From Neelides folsomi (taxonomy: Eukaryota; Arthropoda; Collembola; Neelipleona; Neelidae), in the NCBI GenBank assembly GCA_034687125.1, contig JAQGBZ010000041.1, forward strand, positions 62,001-126,000: 64,000 nt of DNA. The letters are read 5' to 3'. Shown here one piece after another: positions 1 through 13,300 of the stretch; positions within the stretch are counted from its first letter, which is position 1, and each line of letters begins with the position of its first letter. The translations under genes and the position numbers were made by a program. The notes under the pieces were generated by a model that ran no database searches, was not told the origin of the DNA, and saw only the letters and a list, made by a program, of their open reading frames with translations.

Positions 1-3000
1 TTATTTATTCACAGCGAGTGCATTTAAATATGTAGATCTTGTCCTTTAATTCATTTTAATGGTTATTATATTTTATACTTTTCATATACGGACAACTTTA
101 TTTATATTATGTGCTGTATTTACATAATAATTTCCTATATTTGTAATTATAATTTATTTATAAAACAAATGGATATTATAGAAAATGCTTATTTATTATT
201 CCCATTCTTTTTTATATTTAATAAGTAAAATGCCCAATTTAAAGGTTCGTTAATTCGAATTCAAATTATTTTCTTAATTTAGCAACATGTCAGACTGTTC
301 TTAATTACTTTTACAACGAAATAAAGAGAAATAAAATGGAAACGAGCCGCTCCTCTTTTCATGTTAATGTTTATTAAATGAGAGTCAATTGTATTTCCCC
401 TTTTGTCCCTCTTCTTTGCCGAGACGGATGGGAAAAGAGTCGCCAATTTAAATTTACTGTCGTTTTTTTCTTTCTCCATGCCGAGTCTTTTTCCTAATGA
501 AGGAGTTTTTAGCGGTAAGTAAATTGCATGCGTTGAAGTGGACATAAAGATGTTGAATTGATTCACGATCGCTCCAAATTTGGCCAAGTCGCGTCTGAAA
601 GAGCTGAGGACTCACAGCGACCACTTCGTTCTTCCTTCTTATATGCATCTCACAAACTGACGATTGTTCATGTAAATAGGCGAATTTCATTATGTATTAT
701 TCGTGAGGATTTCTTTGCCAAGGCCTCCACTGACGCGATGGTTGAATGAACAAAAACTATTCGAGCATATAGCAAACGATAATATTGAAGAGATTCCTTC
801 AGCTCTGGTTGAAGAATTGGAGAGTTATTTGGTCGTAGAGAACCAGAGGCCTTTGTCTCTTTGGCGTCATTGTGAACCTTTTTCTACTTTGAGTGTTTTG
901 TCCCTTCCTGGTGCTTTTGTTTTTCCCTCCTCACCGCTGAGCGTGGCAGAGAAGGCGGTGGACCAAACATTCCCAAACCCACCAAGATCTCTCTCCAGGC
1001 TCAACGTGAAGCTTGAAGCTAATTTTATCTCTTTCACAAGGATCTTCACGAACATATGTAACTCTTCCCTCCACGCCAAATAGAGTCAGAGAATGGTTTC
1101 CCCGTAGGACTGCCTCTATATGCTGCAAAAATCCTCAATGCAAATTTCTGCTCATTACGCAATTGAACCTTTTAGTTTTGTTATCAAGGAATGAAGGCAG
1201 TGAACTTCAATTAAATGGAACAATCAAATAATAAAATATTCACAAAAGGGCGAGCACCCCGTGATTGTCCAAACCTTTTAAATTAACTCGTAAATAGTCC
1301 CAGTCCAGTTAACTCTGTTACTATTACACACATAGACATTAATCAATGAACTCTGGTTCCACTAATGATGTTTTTAAATTGCCTTTAACTTCAAAGGCCC
1401 GTTACACCTTTTCAGCCCATCAACTCATCATATTAAAGTTGAGTTTGATTCAAATGATTCAAATCTTTTGTTTATTTATGGATGGCAATTTTAAAATGTT
1501 TTTCCTCCATGTCCAAATGGGTCTGTGAGACATTCAAGAGATGAGTGCGTCAAATTGTGGAGTGTTTCATACATGGAATATATGGCTATATGGCACATTG
1601 GATAGTCCTGTAAGGATCAATGTTTTTGCACTTTTGGACTTGACTATCTCTCGAGAATCTCTAATAGAATATGTGAGGGTATGCGTATTTGGATAGCGTG
1701 TATGAGAGGCGGAACTTCAAATGATGATCGTGACTTGCTTATTTTTAGCAATGTACGTAGGTATTAATGACTACGCTTCCTCTTTCAATCACGTCAATGG
1801 GACACTGTGTTTTAATCCTAATACCGTAATTTAACCATTTACAAATCCTTTTTTACTCTGTTGGTTTTCATTGTACATCAAACTATTCAAATGAGAGTCG
1901 AGCCAGTGGGGAGAGATTTGATTAAAAAATGGAAAATAAATACAATTGGGAAGCCGCTGACAATGAGAAGTAGGCTGTGGAAAAACCTAAATTCATACAA
2001 TCATATCTTTCATAAGGGAAAGAAAAGTAAAATCCGATCCTTTCCGTTTTCTTTGTTCGCATGTTTCAGATGATCAAACAAATTCACATGCTTTCTACTT
2101 TGACATTATTTGTTTTTGATCCAATTTTTCTTATAAATATTAGAAAACTATTAGAAAACTTTGTTATTCGAAGAGATAAAAGGAAAAAATCATCCAATGG
2201 AATTAAATGGCCATTAAAGGAAGAAATTCAAAGACTCAAAGAACGTTGTTGTATCCTTCAATCGTAAAGATTGTAAAAAACCTAAAAGCAACAACCTTTT
2301 TCAACATCTTTCAAAATATTAGGACTGAGCTGTGTTGGTTTTCATGGAATAGCCGCCACTAATGCGTATCTGATTCTTACTATACATTCGTTTGTAAGTT
2401 TGTAAAGTATTTATGTACGTGAGTGAGCAGCTTCTTGCATTTACCAAAAGATCAAGGCGACTTGCAGAGTTAAATAAATGATATTGCCAAAATAAACAAC
2501 CCTAGAGAGCCGAGTCTTGTGATCATTTTTGACTTCTATTTTGAGAGATACATAATGAAATTAAGAATTCATTCCTGGCTTATATGATGAGGCTGAGGTG
2601 TGTGTGTTCCTTATTATGTCTAATGCTCATTGGATTTCTCTTCCTAGTACTTAAGTTCAACTAATGGAGGTTTAACACTAATGCTAATGAAGGTGACTCA
2701 CTCTGACTGAGATTCTTCTGGGGAGTCGCCTCATTTGGTCAATCAATGAGCTTTAAACAGATGAGCCACATACACACACAGATTATAGATCTATAGAGAT
2801 CTAATGGACTTTGAAGCCCAAGGTGAGGTTGTCAATTTTTTGGTCCATTTTTTATTATTTGTAATTATGCAAACGGTATTTTGGTGGGCTAATGTGTGAC
2901 GGCTAATCAACCTATACATTCCTCTTGTTGTAAGACACAAAAATCCCATTTTCTATTCGTGTTCTAATTATTATGAGAGATCCTCCCTAAGCAAGATCTC

Positions 3001-6000
3001 GTCCTTTGCTTTCAATCATGAGATATAAATTAATCCTAAAAAAGAATTAAGATTTCATTGCATATGCCCAAAAATGAATATTCGCTTTTTTCAATCCTTT
3101 TGTTTATCAACTTCTTTTTATTCATTCGAACCTCCTTAAGTTATGAATGCTAATCGGTGGTGGAATTCTCATTCATAATATGATGCTAATTTATACATTG
3201 GGTTTCTTTATCTTTATTGAGGAAAATATCACGACGATATTTATTTGTATCTCAAATATGGATATGCTAATAAGATAAAGAGAATCTAATTGTTCGTGCT
3301 TCGCGTAAACTTGCAATTTTGATATATTGAAATCTGTATAGGCAAAAGTAAATTTGAATTAGATGCTTATTATTGAAAGTATCACAACTTGGACAAACAG
3401 AGATTTAAACAAAGACTAAAATGTAGACTTGAAACAAGAATTTTAATTTTAAATTAGCATTTGAAATAACTTTATTTGTTTTATCGCATGTCGGTCTCAT
3501 TGTGAAATGTGCGTAAATGGACATAAATCAATAGTTTTTTCAACAATATTATCTTCTATGTAATCTATTTCAACAGAAGACTTATAGCCAAAATGTTTCT
3601 TCTCGTGTTAAATATAAATCATTTAAATCCTGATGCTATTTACCCTCAAATGTAAAAAATGATTGTAAAGTTAAACACGAATCGGATTACCTTCCCATTA
3701 ATTCCCATCAAGAATGAACTAACTTTGATAACATTATCTGTCGATAATTATTTATTAGCAAGACATTGTCAATGTAAAAAGAACTTGAGAAAAGCAATCT
3801 AAATAGAATCAAAAGATAAAAAGGACAGGACAATTTTTTAACCATTCCAATTTCATTAAAGCTATCATTCTCCCTTTCATCAAATTCACCAGCGGAGAAT
3901 ATTATTATACAACAATGAGTTTTTTTTCGAAACTGAACCTGTCGTTATTAAGTCGGGTATTATTTATTAGAGCTTCAAATAGGAATAAAATGAAGAATGA
4001 ACTTCAATGGTCTTTGTAACATTCATCCTTGAAAATCTACTCTCGTCAGACTTTTCTATCTCTTGAAAAAAGTTTACAAAGGATCAAAATTGTGGCGTCT
4101 TAGACCATTTGGCAAAGAGCTTTGGTTGGCGGATAGGCCAAAGAAGATTCTCCAGAACAATGATTGCAAAAAAGTTCCTTTTTATGGTCCGATGAACTAT
4201 GCGTTATCAGAAGGCTCATCTAACCTGAGAGAAAATCCTCGACTTTTAATTCTCAGGTGCATTTTTTGTCTCTTACCACAGCTTTTCGGAAAATACTTTG
4301 CAGATTTTGCAAGGTCTCGTTTTTCATATTTATGTAGCATACCCGAGCGTATTCACACAAAATAAATTTACAAAATACCTGTACTATTTGTATGAGAATT
4401 GTCAGGTACTTAACTTAGGTATAATCAGAATTCATCTTTACATTTTTATTTAAATTGTTTAAATATTATGTATTTTAATGTAATTGTAAGTAATGCATGT
4501 AATTTGGATGCATTATAATATTTGTCAGCTTAAATATCTGAATCACATTAACGGATTAAAGATCCATCAATAAGCCATTAAGGTATTTATATTTCATTGC
4601 CAAATTACATAATTTTTTAGACACGCAGACTCGCTTATACATTACATGCATGCAAATGTTGTATTTATAAGCTATTTGCATCTTGTATCTGTACTTGCCA
4701 CATTCTTATATTTATAGACGCAAAAATGTTATATGAATTGTTTTGAAACAAAAGCCAAGTTTAATATTTGCCTTAAAGATTAATAGCGGCCCACAACCTT
4801 GTCTCGAGATTTTTGATCTTGATCTTGAAATGATCGTAATTTATATTTCTTATTGGAATGTCAGAATTAACATGTAGAATATAGTGGAAAAATATATCAA
4901 GTATTTATTAACTCATTTCGTCATTTGTCACATTGAAACTCTAGCTAATGTTTTACGTAAATAAACTCTGAAAACATCATACCTTTTAAAGTTCTCGAAT
5001 CTTTTACATGACATAACTTATAATTAAGCCTAAATATAATTTTGCATACAATGCAAGTAAATATATGTAAGATAGTATACATCAGACTGAATAATGGTAT
5101 GTTGTGGTCTAATTTACATCTCGTATAATTTGTGGAGAAGAATTTGTAATTAAATTAAAAATCTTCACATGAACATTTTATTGTGCCTACATTGGACATT
5201 ATTATTCATTTTTATTCTGAGCAAGTTTGAAATTGCATAAGTTTACTTTGGGTCTGACCAGAATGCATTCGCACTCATATGATATTTGGAAGAGCAAACG
5301 GTGACATAAACTTGAGAGGACCATTCAAATTAAATACAATATTCTACTCGGTTTTTACGTAAAGTGCAAACACCTGGGCCGTCTCTAAAAGGGAAAGACG
5401 TGTTGATGAGAAGAAAGGAAATAGCTTTAGGACTTATATGGCCGGGAGATAAATATTTGCTTAATGGGCTTTTTTTATTCTTGTAAGAGAGTTTTATGAA
5501 ATTATGATATCTACTATATTGTACGTGTATTACAACTCCATGTCTAAATTCTTCCAATTTGAAATTCTATAGTAGTTAAAAGTACCCCTGGCAGGACTCG
5601 AACTCCAACGCCTCTAAAGCGTATTTATGGTTAATTAGTCGAACGTGTATTGAAGCAATGTGAGGAGCAATAAAATAGTTAATATACATTGAGAAAATAA
5701 TGACTTCTCCTTACAGCTAAATGTTCAAATTGAGGTTAAATATCTTTTGTGCGAAATGAGATCCTTCACTTGTCTTCACTTAGCATTAGAAATAGGAGCA
5801 AGTTAATATTGTGGGTGAGACGTGTGAATAAAAAATTAGGATGAGTTGGACAGCTTTGGTGCTCCGCCCTCAAGTCGCTTCCGGGGAAGTTGTAAATTGT
5901 TTGTTAAGAACAATAATAACAACTCCTCATATCACTATTTGGCAAATTATTGTGCAAAATAAGGAATAAAGACACTTTCTTTCGGGGTTTTCTTCTTGAG

Positions 6001-6980
6001 CAATTTGCTTCCAATGAATCATTTATTACTGTATATTTGCTCCATTGTGGGAAAAGTAAGGTGTTTGACGTGTTTGACATCCGCGGTGTTCGTATGACTA
6101 AGACGAATGATGATGAAATTGAAAAAGTCGTTCCGTGTCAACAGTTTCGGACTGTTGTGGGAGTTTGGATATATAAAAAATATGAATTCGCAGGAAGTGC
6201 GAATCGTGCCAAAATGACTGACCAAGAGAAATAGAAATGCATTTGCGTGTCAGCCTGGGAGTTCTCCGGGGTGTAAAGAAGAGCCAGTCAGTGAACTCTG
6301 GTTAAAACTCTTCCTCCATAATGTATGTAAACGGAGTGACGATGAGCCATGTGTGGTTCACTCAGTTATTCTACACAAAAACATTCATCAGCTACTTTCA
6401 TACTAACTTACTACGTAAACTTACATAATATACATACGTTCCCAGATCATCAAGAAGGCCTTAAAGAATTAATCCACACCAACACATTAAAGGCCAGTTA
6501 ATGTGCACATAATAGTAATTGCCCAAACGTTATTAATTCTCGAATTCTCAAGCAGTTTTGATTTTTTGCTTTCCCACAGATGTTTTTTGCCAAGTCCTGC
6601 TATATTAGGGAATTGAGTGTTTGAATCATCTCATTTATGAGAGATTCAATCTTGTAATCTCATTGTTCAAATGAACTTGTTGTCGTTTCCTAGCTTCATT
6701 CCAACATTGTTTTTGCTCGAGATGGGGAGGAGCGAGGGTGGATGTCAATGATGATGATGAATTAATGACGCGTTAAAAGGTATTGGACGAGTGTTTGTCT
6801 CTGTGAGGAAATTGGGGTTTGAGAACTTGGTTCATCAGAGCTATACGAATAAAATATGTTTATTTATATGAGTCATATAAATATTATATGGTATAACGGG
6901 AGGGTTGAAAGTGGGTTTGAGAGGAGATGAAATTGTATGATGTTGAGAGGAAAGTAAATTGCACATTTCTTTTTCTTCAG
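1..6980. other. Intergenic / upstream region, no supported gene
   Basis: Mostly AT-rich non-coding sequence. Open frames here are short, often lack ATG starts, and occur on both strands over the same bases, as expected by chance. A somewhat less AT-rich part at about 400-1230 holds a 126-codon open frame that looks partly coding (reported as a finding). A T-arm-like sequence on the minus strand at about 5585-5650 resembles a decayed tRNA. The part nearest 6980 probably contains the promoter or a 5'UTR intron of the DnaJ gene. Confidence 0.5.
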
Positions 6981-7372
6981 GTATTGGGGCCGTGGCTTGG
7001 GAGAAGACTTGTGACGTGGTAGGAGAGGAGCGTTTACCTGAGTTCGAGCTCAGTCTTTATCAAGAGTTGGCCGTGAGCAGACGGAGCCTGACTCTCCCAG
7101 CTCCTTCCGCATTTCAACTCGGACAGGTTGAAAGGAAACTTGGCCTAAACCCACCACACTCGTTCCCATACCTTCAAAGGGAAAATTGAAGTAACAAAGT
7201 TGAGGATTTAAGTGGAGTTTATTGAATTCACAAGACTCACACTTGTGTCTCATTTTAATCGAACTCCGCCGACTCCGAGCATCCAAATTGAACCAGCGGT
7301 CGAAGGCAAAGGATTCTGTTGGATCAGTGATAGTGACAAGTTCCGAAGACTCATCCTCAATCACAAATCAAG
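6981..7372 (+). other. Probable 5'UTR exon part of the DnaJ gene
   Basis: A pyrimidine-rich tract ending in CAG at 6980 looks like a 3' splice site. The sequence from 6981 to the ATG at 7373 is less AT-rich than its surroundings and has no intron signals, so it fits a 5' untranslated leader joined to coding exon 1. The transcription start and any upstream UTR exon were not located. This is inference from splice-site appearance only. Confidence 0.4.
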
Positions 7373-10300
7373 ATGGTTGACTTTTACAGAGTACTTGAAG
7401 TGCCGAGACATTGCACAAGTTCCGAAATCAAAAAAGCGTAAGTAAAATATTGTTTTTTAATTTATTGAAAAAATCATTTAAAAAGAAGAAATAGATAGTC
7501 TTTTGTATTGTAAAACTGTTAGGCATTTTTCTATTTCGCGAAATATTATTTTTAATAAGATAAGCTAGGATATTCTTAATCTACATATAAGAGGATTAAG
7601 TCTTTAACTGTAATTAATTTTGAATTTTAATTATGAACTTACATAAGTACATTTCAAAGCTAACAATAAGCATTAAGAGTTTCAGTCATATGCTGTGTTA
7701 GTTAATTTAAACAATTACGAACAGACAATTGTTTTAAATGAAACGTCGTGATCTTACGCATAAATTCTTTAATTCTTGGAACAATCCAACGAACAGAACA
7801 ATGATGGTCTTTTATTTTATAAACTATTAATTTTAATTCATGACATAAGGTAAAAGCATAACAATTAACTTTCAATCACCAGCTTACTCGCATGCTGATT
7901 CATTATTCTTCCTAATTAGGACATTGCTGTAGTTTTTACCTCAATTCTTGAAACTACAAGATATGGATATCCTAGTTTTTAGGCATTTTCATTTCTTCAT
8001 AAAAAAGCTGAGTATTCATTATGATGTGAAGAAGTGAGATATGAGATATTAAACGATTTTATACGCATTAGTATCATATCATGCTATATAAATAACATTT
8101 CATATTGCGTATTTCATTATTTGGCTAAATTAATCAAATATTTTAAACGACCCTAAAATTCCTATTTTGTATTGCGTACCTAGTTTATCAAGCTAATTGA
8201 ATATAGAATAAAAAGAGTAAATAATTTGCCGATTGTTGAATAAAATATACAGATCGTCGTGAGATAATTAGATAAAACAGAGAGATACATAAAATTTTAT
8301 TATAATGGAAATCCTGCATGTTGAGATTTTTTAAATATAGTTTTTCCTAAAACCCAGGCGTGGCGAACATTTCCCTTTTTATCCATTTTGGGAAACTCGT
8401 CTTTCAGGATAGCCATTTAAACCAATTCCTGACTAAGTCAGTCATTATAAGGATGAACACCTGACGATTCGAATTCATAATTTTTCATGGGACTTTTTTC
8501 AATTTATCCTCAGATAAGAATTCACGAACCTTGGAATAAAATATTTTAAATGCTCAAGCTCGTTTTATCTCTTATTAGAAATCACACGAAGGATTTTTGA
8601 GGTTTAAGGATAACTTTACTTGAATTCCGCTCATTGTCTAAGGTTAGGGTGAAGTTGGATATGAATGTAAAATAAGATTTTATATCTTTTTAGCCGCCTA
8701 CATGGAATGGGCCAAAAGCCAAATGGTTTGAGCCTATCACATGAATGCGATCATTGTAATTTCTATCTTTCACATCAAACTCATTGAGAGTTAATAGTGG
8801 AGTTAGATGTCTTAAAATAAAAGTATTTTATATCGTCCAATAATGCCGGTCGTTTGCCATGTTATATCTATTTGTAAAAGAGATTCTTATTCTTTATAAT
8901 GAACAAATAGAGTTGCAATCGAGTGAATTACTATTTGCAGATGCTCTTTCTATTTATTGTTCATTGCGAATAATGGAAGTGTAAATAATTGAGCATGGGG
9001 TTTTTACATTGAGCTTCCGAATGGATTGGTTGGTGATCTTGAACGCGAAAGTATGCAGATTGCCACACATTGAACTTTAAATATCAAATGTCTTCGTTAG
9101 CTATATTGTTCTGTCTATTGAAGAGATATAACTCTAATGCTTTCAAGCTGTTAGTTACATAATTTGTTAAGAGATTTGAAGTGAGATTTGGTTAGCTTTC
9201 CGTATTTAGTGAGTCTCGGCTTAACTTTAGCTTTTTGATTAAATACCAACTCAGCCTCTGCGTCTGGTCCTTTTGTGACAGTGACAATCTAAGCAGCTGT
9301 AGAATTATGTGGATTCTTTTAAGCTACTGGGCATTCCATTTTTTTATAATTACAACGTTAGCATAAGTCTCCAAAGGGGAGAAAAAAACGGCATTTATGT
9401 AAGTTAGTAAGTTTGGTTAGTTTGCCTAAAGATTGGTCATAATTATGCATTTAAGGAGAGTCATAATTAAAGTTAATCTTATAGCAAGGAGATTAAAGGT
9501 CATGGCATTAGCTCCATATTGTAGAAAACAAGTTGTTTTAATGAAACTTGAGCATATCTTGAGAATCCTTCCCTATTAAATTTCATTTGCCTCTTTCCAT
9601 GTTGGAAGTCAAAGTCAAAAGCTATATAAATTAATCTTATCAACCTGGGCTCGGCAGAATGAGGAAATTTCTTAAAAATTTAACATTTAGCGACAATAAA
9701 ATTATTATTATTTATAAACTCAAATGTCTAAATATGGAGCAAAATCTTGAAGTACTTTAATTTTAGCTTTTCATTCCTATATTTAAATCTCTCTTTTTTG
9801 GTGAAAGGCCAGGAAGATTTAAACGCTATTTTCTCGCTCAACTCAAAGGATCACTCTGCTTTGTTCATCTTCTTAACAATTTCTGTATAGTTGAAGAATA
9901 GAATTTCTTTAAACTTCGTTTAAACTTTTAATTGTAATTAAAAGGTCCTTGAATTAATTAAATTATATTGCAATATTTATGGATGCAATTTAATTTAAAT
10001 TTTCACTCCGACAAAGGAGCTTTCATTTAAAAGCATTTAAGGCTTTTAGCTCCACTACTTGATAACTTGATTTACGAATGCGTTTTCTTTTAACTCTGCA
10101 TCTTATTATTCCTATTTTGTTTAAATTGAATGATTCATAAAATGCACTTTAAAGTACTTAACATTGCTAGTCCATAATTAAGATATGTATTTTTCGAGTT
10201 TATTGTTCTTGATGGCATTTTGAATTGCCAATACTTATTCTAGGATATTTACCTCATAAATAAAAACTCATCATTACTTGCATATGTCAGTTCTTGGAAG

Positions 10301-13300
10301 AACATGCTTTTATAAAAATTTAAAACTTGTTGAAAATGAGTAGGTGAAGTCCTTGGTTTGGCAAGTAGCAGGTGAGACCATAAAAGACATACAACTCTGA
10401 TCTTACTGATTGATTTATCTCTTGTTTAATTTATACTTTAATGGTTTAAAAAGAAGTTTTGTTTTTTTATAATTTTGAAGTCAGATTTTAACCTTTTATA
10501 GCCCTTGTTTACTTTTAATTATCCATAATTGAATTTTTTCAACCATTATCATTATGATTTTTATCTCTAATGTATGGATATGAATTATGTTTAATTAATT
10601 CATCCAGGTAGAATGCAATGTTTCGAGGAAGTAATTTTAATATTAATTTAATAAAAATGGCCATATTTGTCTATTTTATTTTTGCATTGTTCATTTTAGG
10701 ATGAATTTTTAGTAATTTTTTATGTAATTTCAGAATTTGGATATATTTTATCATATTTCAAATCTGTGAATCAATTATACTTTAAATACTAATAAAAACA
10801 AAAGAATTTAATGTGCCTTTAATGTGAGGAATTCGAAAACCTCGAGTATACTAATTTCGGTCTGAGGAATCTGCATATATCACTATATTTGTCGTTATAA
10901 CTTGGTCTAGGATAGATTCAATGGAGTGTGATGCTTTTTTATTTTTACTCCGAAGGTGACTATTTAAATATAATGTCTGTCTATGCCTATATTATAAAAA
11001 AACTTCTCTCTGAAAAGGCTCAGAGAATAATAATAATGATGATCTTTTTCATTATATTATATAGTTCATATTACTTTTTACATAATTGAGGTATAATATG
11101 AGGTTAGCTTAAGAAGCACTCAGGTTAGAATTGAAAGTTTTAAAAGGATCTTCGCTTTTACATTGAAATCATCCTCGGCTCTTTTTCATTTCACTCTGCA
11201 AGTCTTCTCAGGGCGACTCAGCGTGTCGTGCAAAAATTTTTAGGCTATAGCTATGATCTATGATCATATATCTTGTAAAACTCCACAGATATTACGATGT
11301 ACAAACTTATGAAAAGATACATTTTGCTATTTATTATTTTTATATAATTTGAAGGAACTTTATGTTGAAACTATAATGGGCCCAGGAGGCCGTCACCGTA
11401 ACCCAATTTAGTTTTGAGTAAAATTAGCATGGCTATTTATTATTTAAATTAATGAAGGCTTACTTGTTGCAGATTTTAATTTTAAAACCTTATGATGTTT
11501 TATCGCAATGTAGCTCATTTGAACTTGGAATTTTATTCTAATTTAAATATTTATCCTGTGTGAATTTAAAGGTTATTGTGTATACAACCGTTAGGATTTT
11601 GCATAAAGAATTGCTTAATCCTATTCACGAAGGATTTTACCAGTTGGATTTAACGTTACCATTTAACACAATCGAATGAAAATTTTGGGCACATGGCACT
11701 CAAATGATGTAAATGAGAGTTTTAATTATCGAAAGTAAAATCTACGATTGCTAATTATTCAGATATTTATTTTGATTAACTTAATTTTAACCAATTCTGC
11801 GCTTACCTATAAGTTTTTGTGATAGGTGAATAGGTGATACAATAGGTGATATTGCTATTTTAGTTATTTATATTAAGCCGTTAGTTAAATTGGAATTTGA
11901 CAAATAAACCAGAAAGATTAAAATGTTTAAAAATACCAATAACGGAACGCACTACATGATCATCATGTTATGCAAACAAAAGAACGTTTTTAAATTTTTG
12001 CTAATGATAAGTTGGTTTAAAACCATTAGAGCATTTTGAAACTTTTCCACTAATGTTTTCCTGTTTACTTTCCAGATATCGCCGCCTTGCCTTAAAGTGG
12101 CATCCGGATAAGAATCCCGACAACCAGGAAGATGCGACCAAAAAGTTCAAAGAGATATCCGAAGCTTATGAAGTCCTCGCAGACGGTAAACACCTTTAAA
12201 TACTCTCAAGCCTATTTTAGTGGCTGTACAATTACATACCTACTTATTTCTAGTACAGTATATCAGTCTCGTACTTTTATGTATTAGAGCAATTTCTATT
12301 CCGCATTTAAAAGATCTTATAATTTGGAAAGTAAAATTTGTATATGATATGGTTGAAAAAAAGAGAGTGCCTCAATACAAATCCTACATGGAACCACACA
12401 CACACCTACATTTGTCCAACGGTTTCGCACAACTCATCCTCTTTCTCTCTCATCATCACGAATGAACACCCTTTACGTTCCTCATCTTTTTCGGATGTTT
12501 GTTCTGTACGAGTCCACTTGGTATGATAAAGGATAAATTGGCAAGAGTGCAAGAGGCAGGTCAGGTTTATCTCCTTCATTTTGGTGCGTGGAATTGATGG
12601 GGAGATCTCCTTTGGTCGGCCCACATGGTTTTCTCAAAGATCCGCCCTGTGTGTGGCAAATGCTGTGTGAGATGTTGATTTCTCTCCGTTTCCCAACGTC
12701 AGTCACAAAAGACGATAGTTTTGATTTCCTTTTGATTGACAGTTTAATGTCTCGCGAGATCCTCATCATCTCTAAATCGGATTTCGAGACAAATGGAGCG
12801 GAGCTGAAGGGTCAAAAATGGAAAAGATGTTCAATAAATTACAGCTTATCTCTTTTCATTGTTGTTCTTTTCTCTCAAGTAAAAGGGTGATTACCTCTCC
12901 CATTATTCTAACAGCATTCCTATGTATACATACTTGGAAGGATTGAGATTTGGATTTGGCTATTTAGATCAAAGGTTAGATTCACTTGACACGGCTTCTG
13001 CCTAGGTCAGAATCCCACTCTAATCCACTTCTTTCCGCTCTTCTTACGAGAGATTTATTCCATTGATTAATTAATTTGGTGGGGATCAAGGCTTCAATCT
13101 ATCAAAGCCCATTACTTCTATAATCAGTTCTCGTTATTGAAATGCCTTTTGCCATGAAGAAAATTCCTTCTCTATCAATTTCCTTCACAACCACACACCG
13201 TCTGACGGGCCAAACACAATCTCATTAATAGCGACAAGAACACGAGACGACATGGATTGTTACAAAACTAATTAGTAATTTGGGTTCCTCGTTCCTCCTC

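Noticed and set aside
4063-4365. 100-codon open frame on the plus strand
   Set aside because: It has no ATG at its opening, no motif I know, and no splice sites in good positions; chance is likely.
8353-8368. CCCAGGCGTGGCGAAC resembling a hAT end
   Set aside because: No matching inverted partner or duplication was found nearby.
12406-12890. Overlapping frames on both strands in DnaJ intron 2
   Set aside because: Both strands are open over the same bases, no motifs were found, and the local base composition is less AT-rich, which lengthens chance frames.
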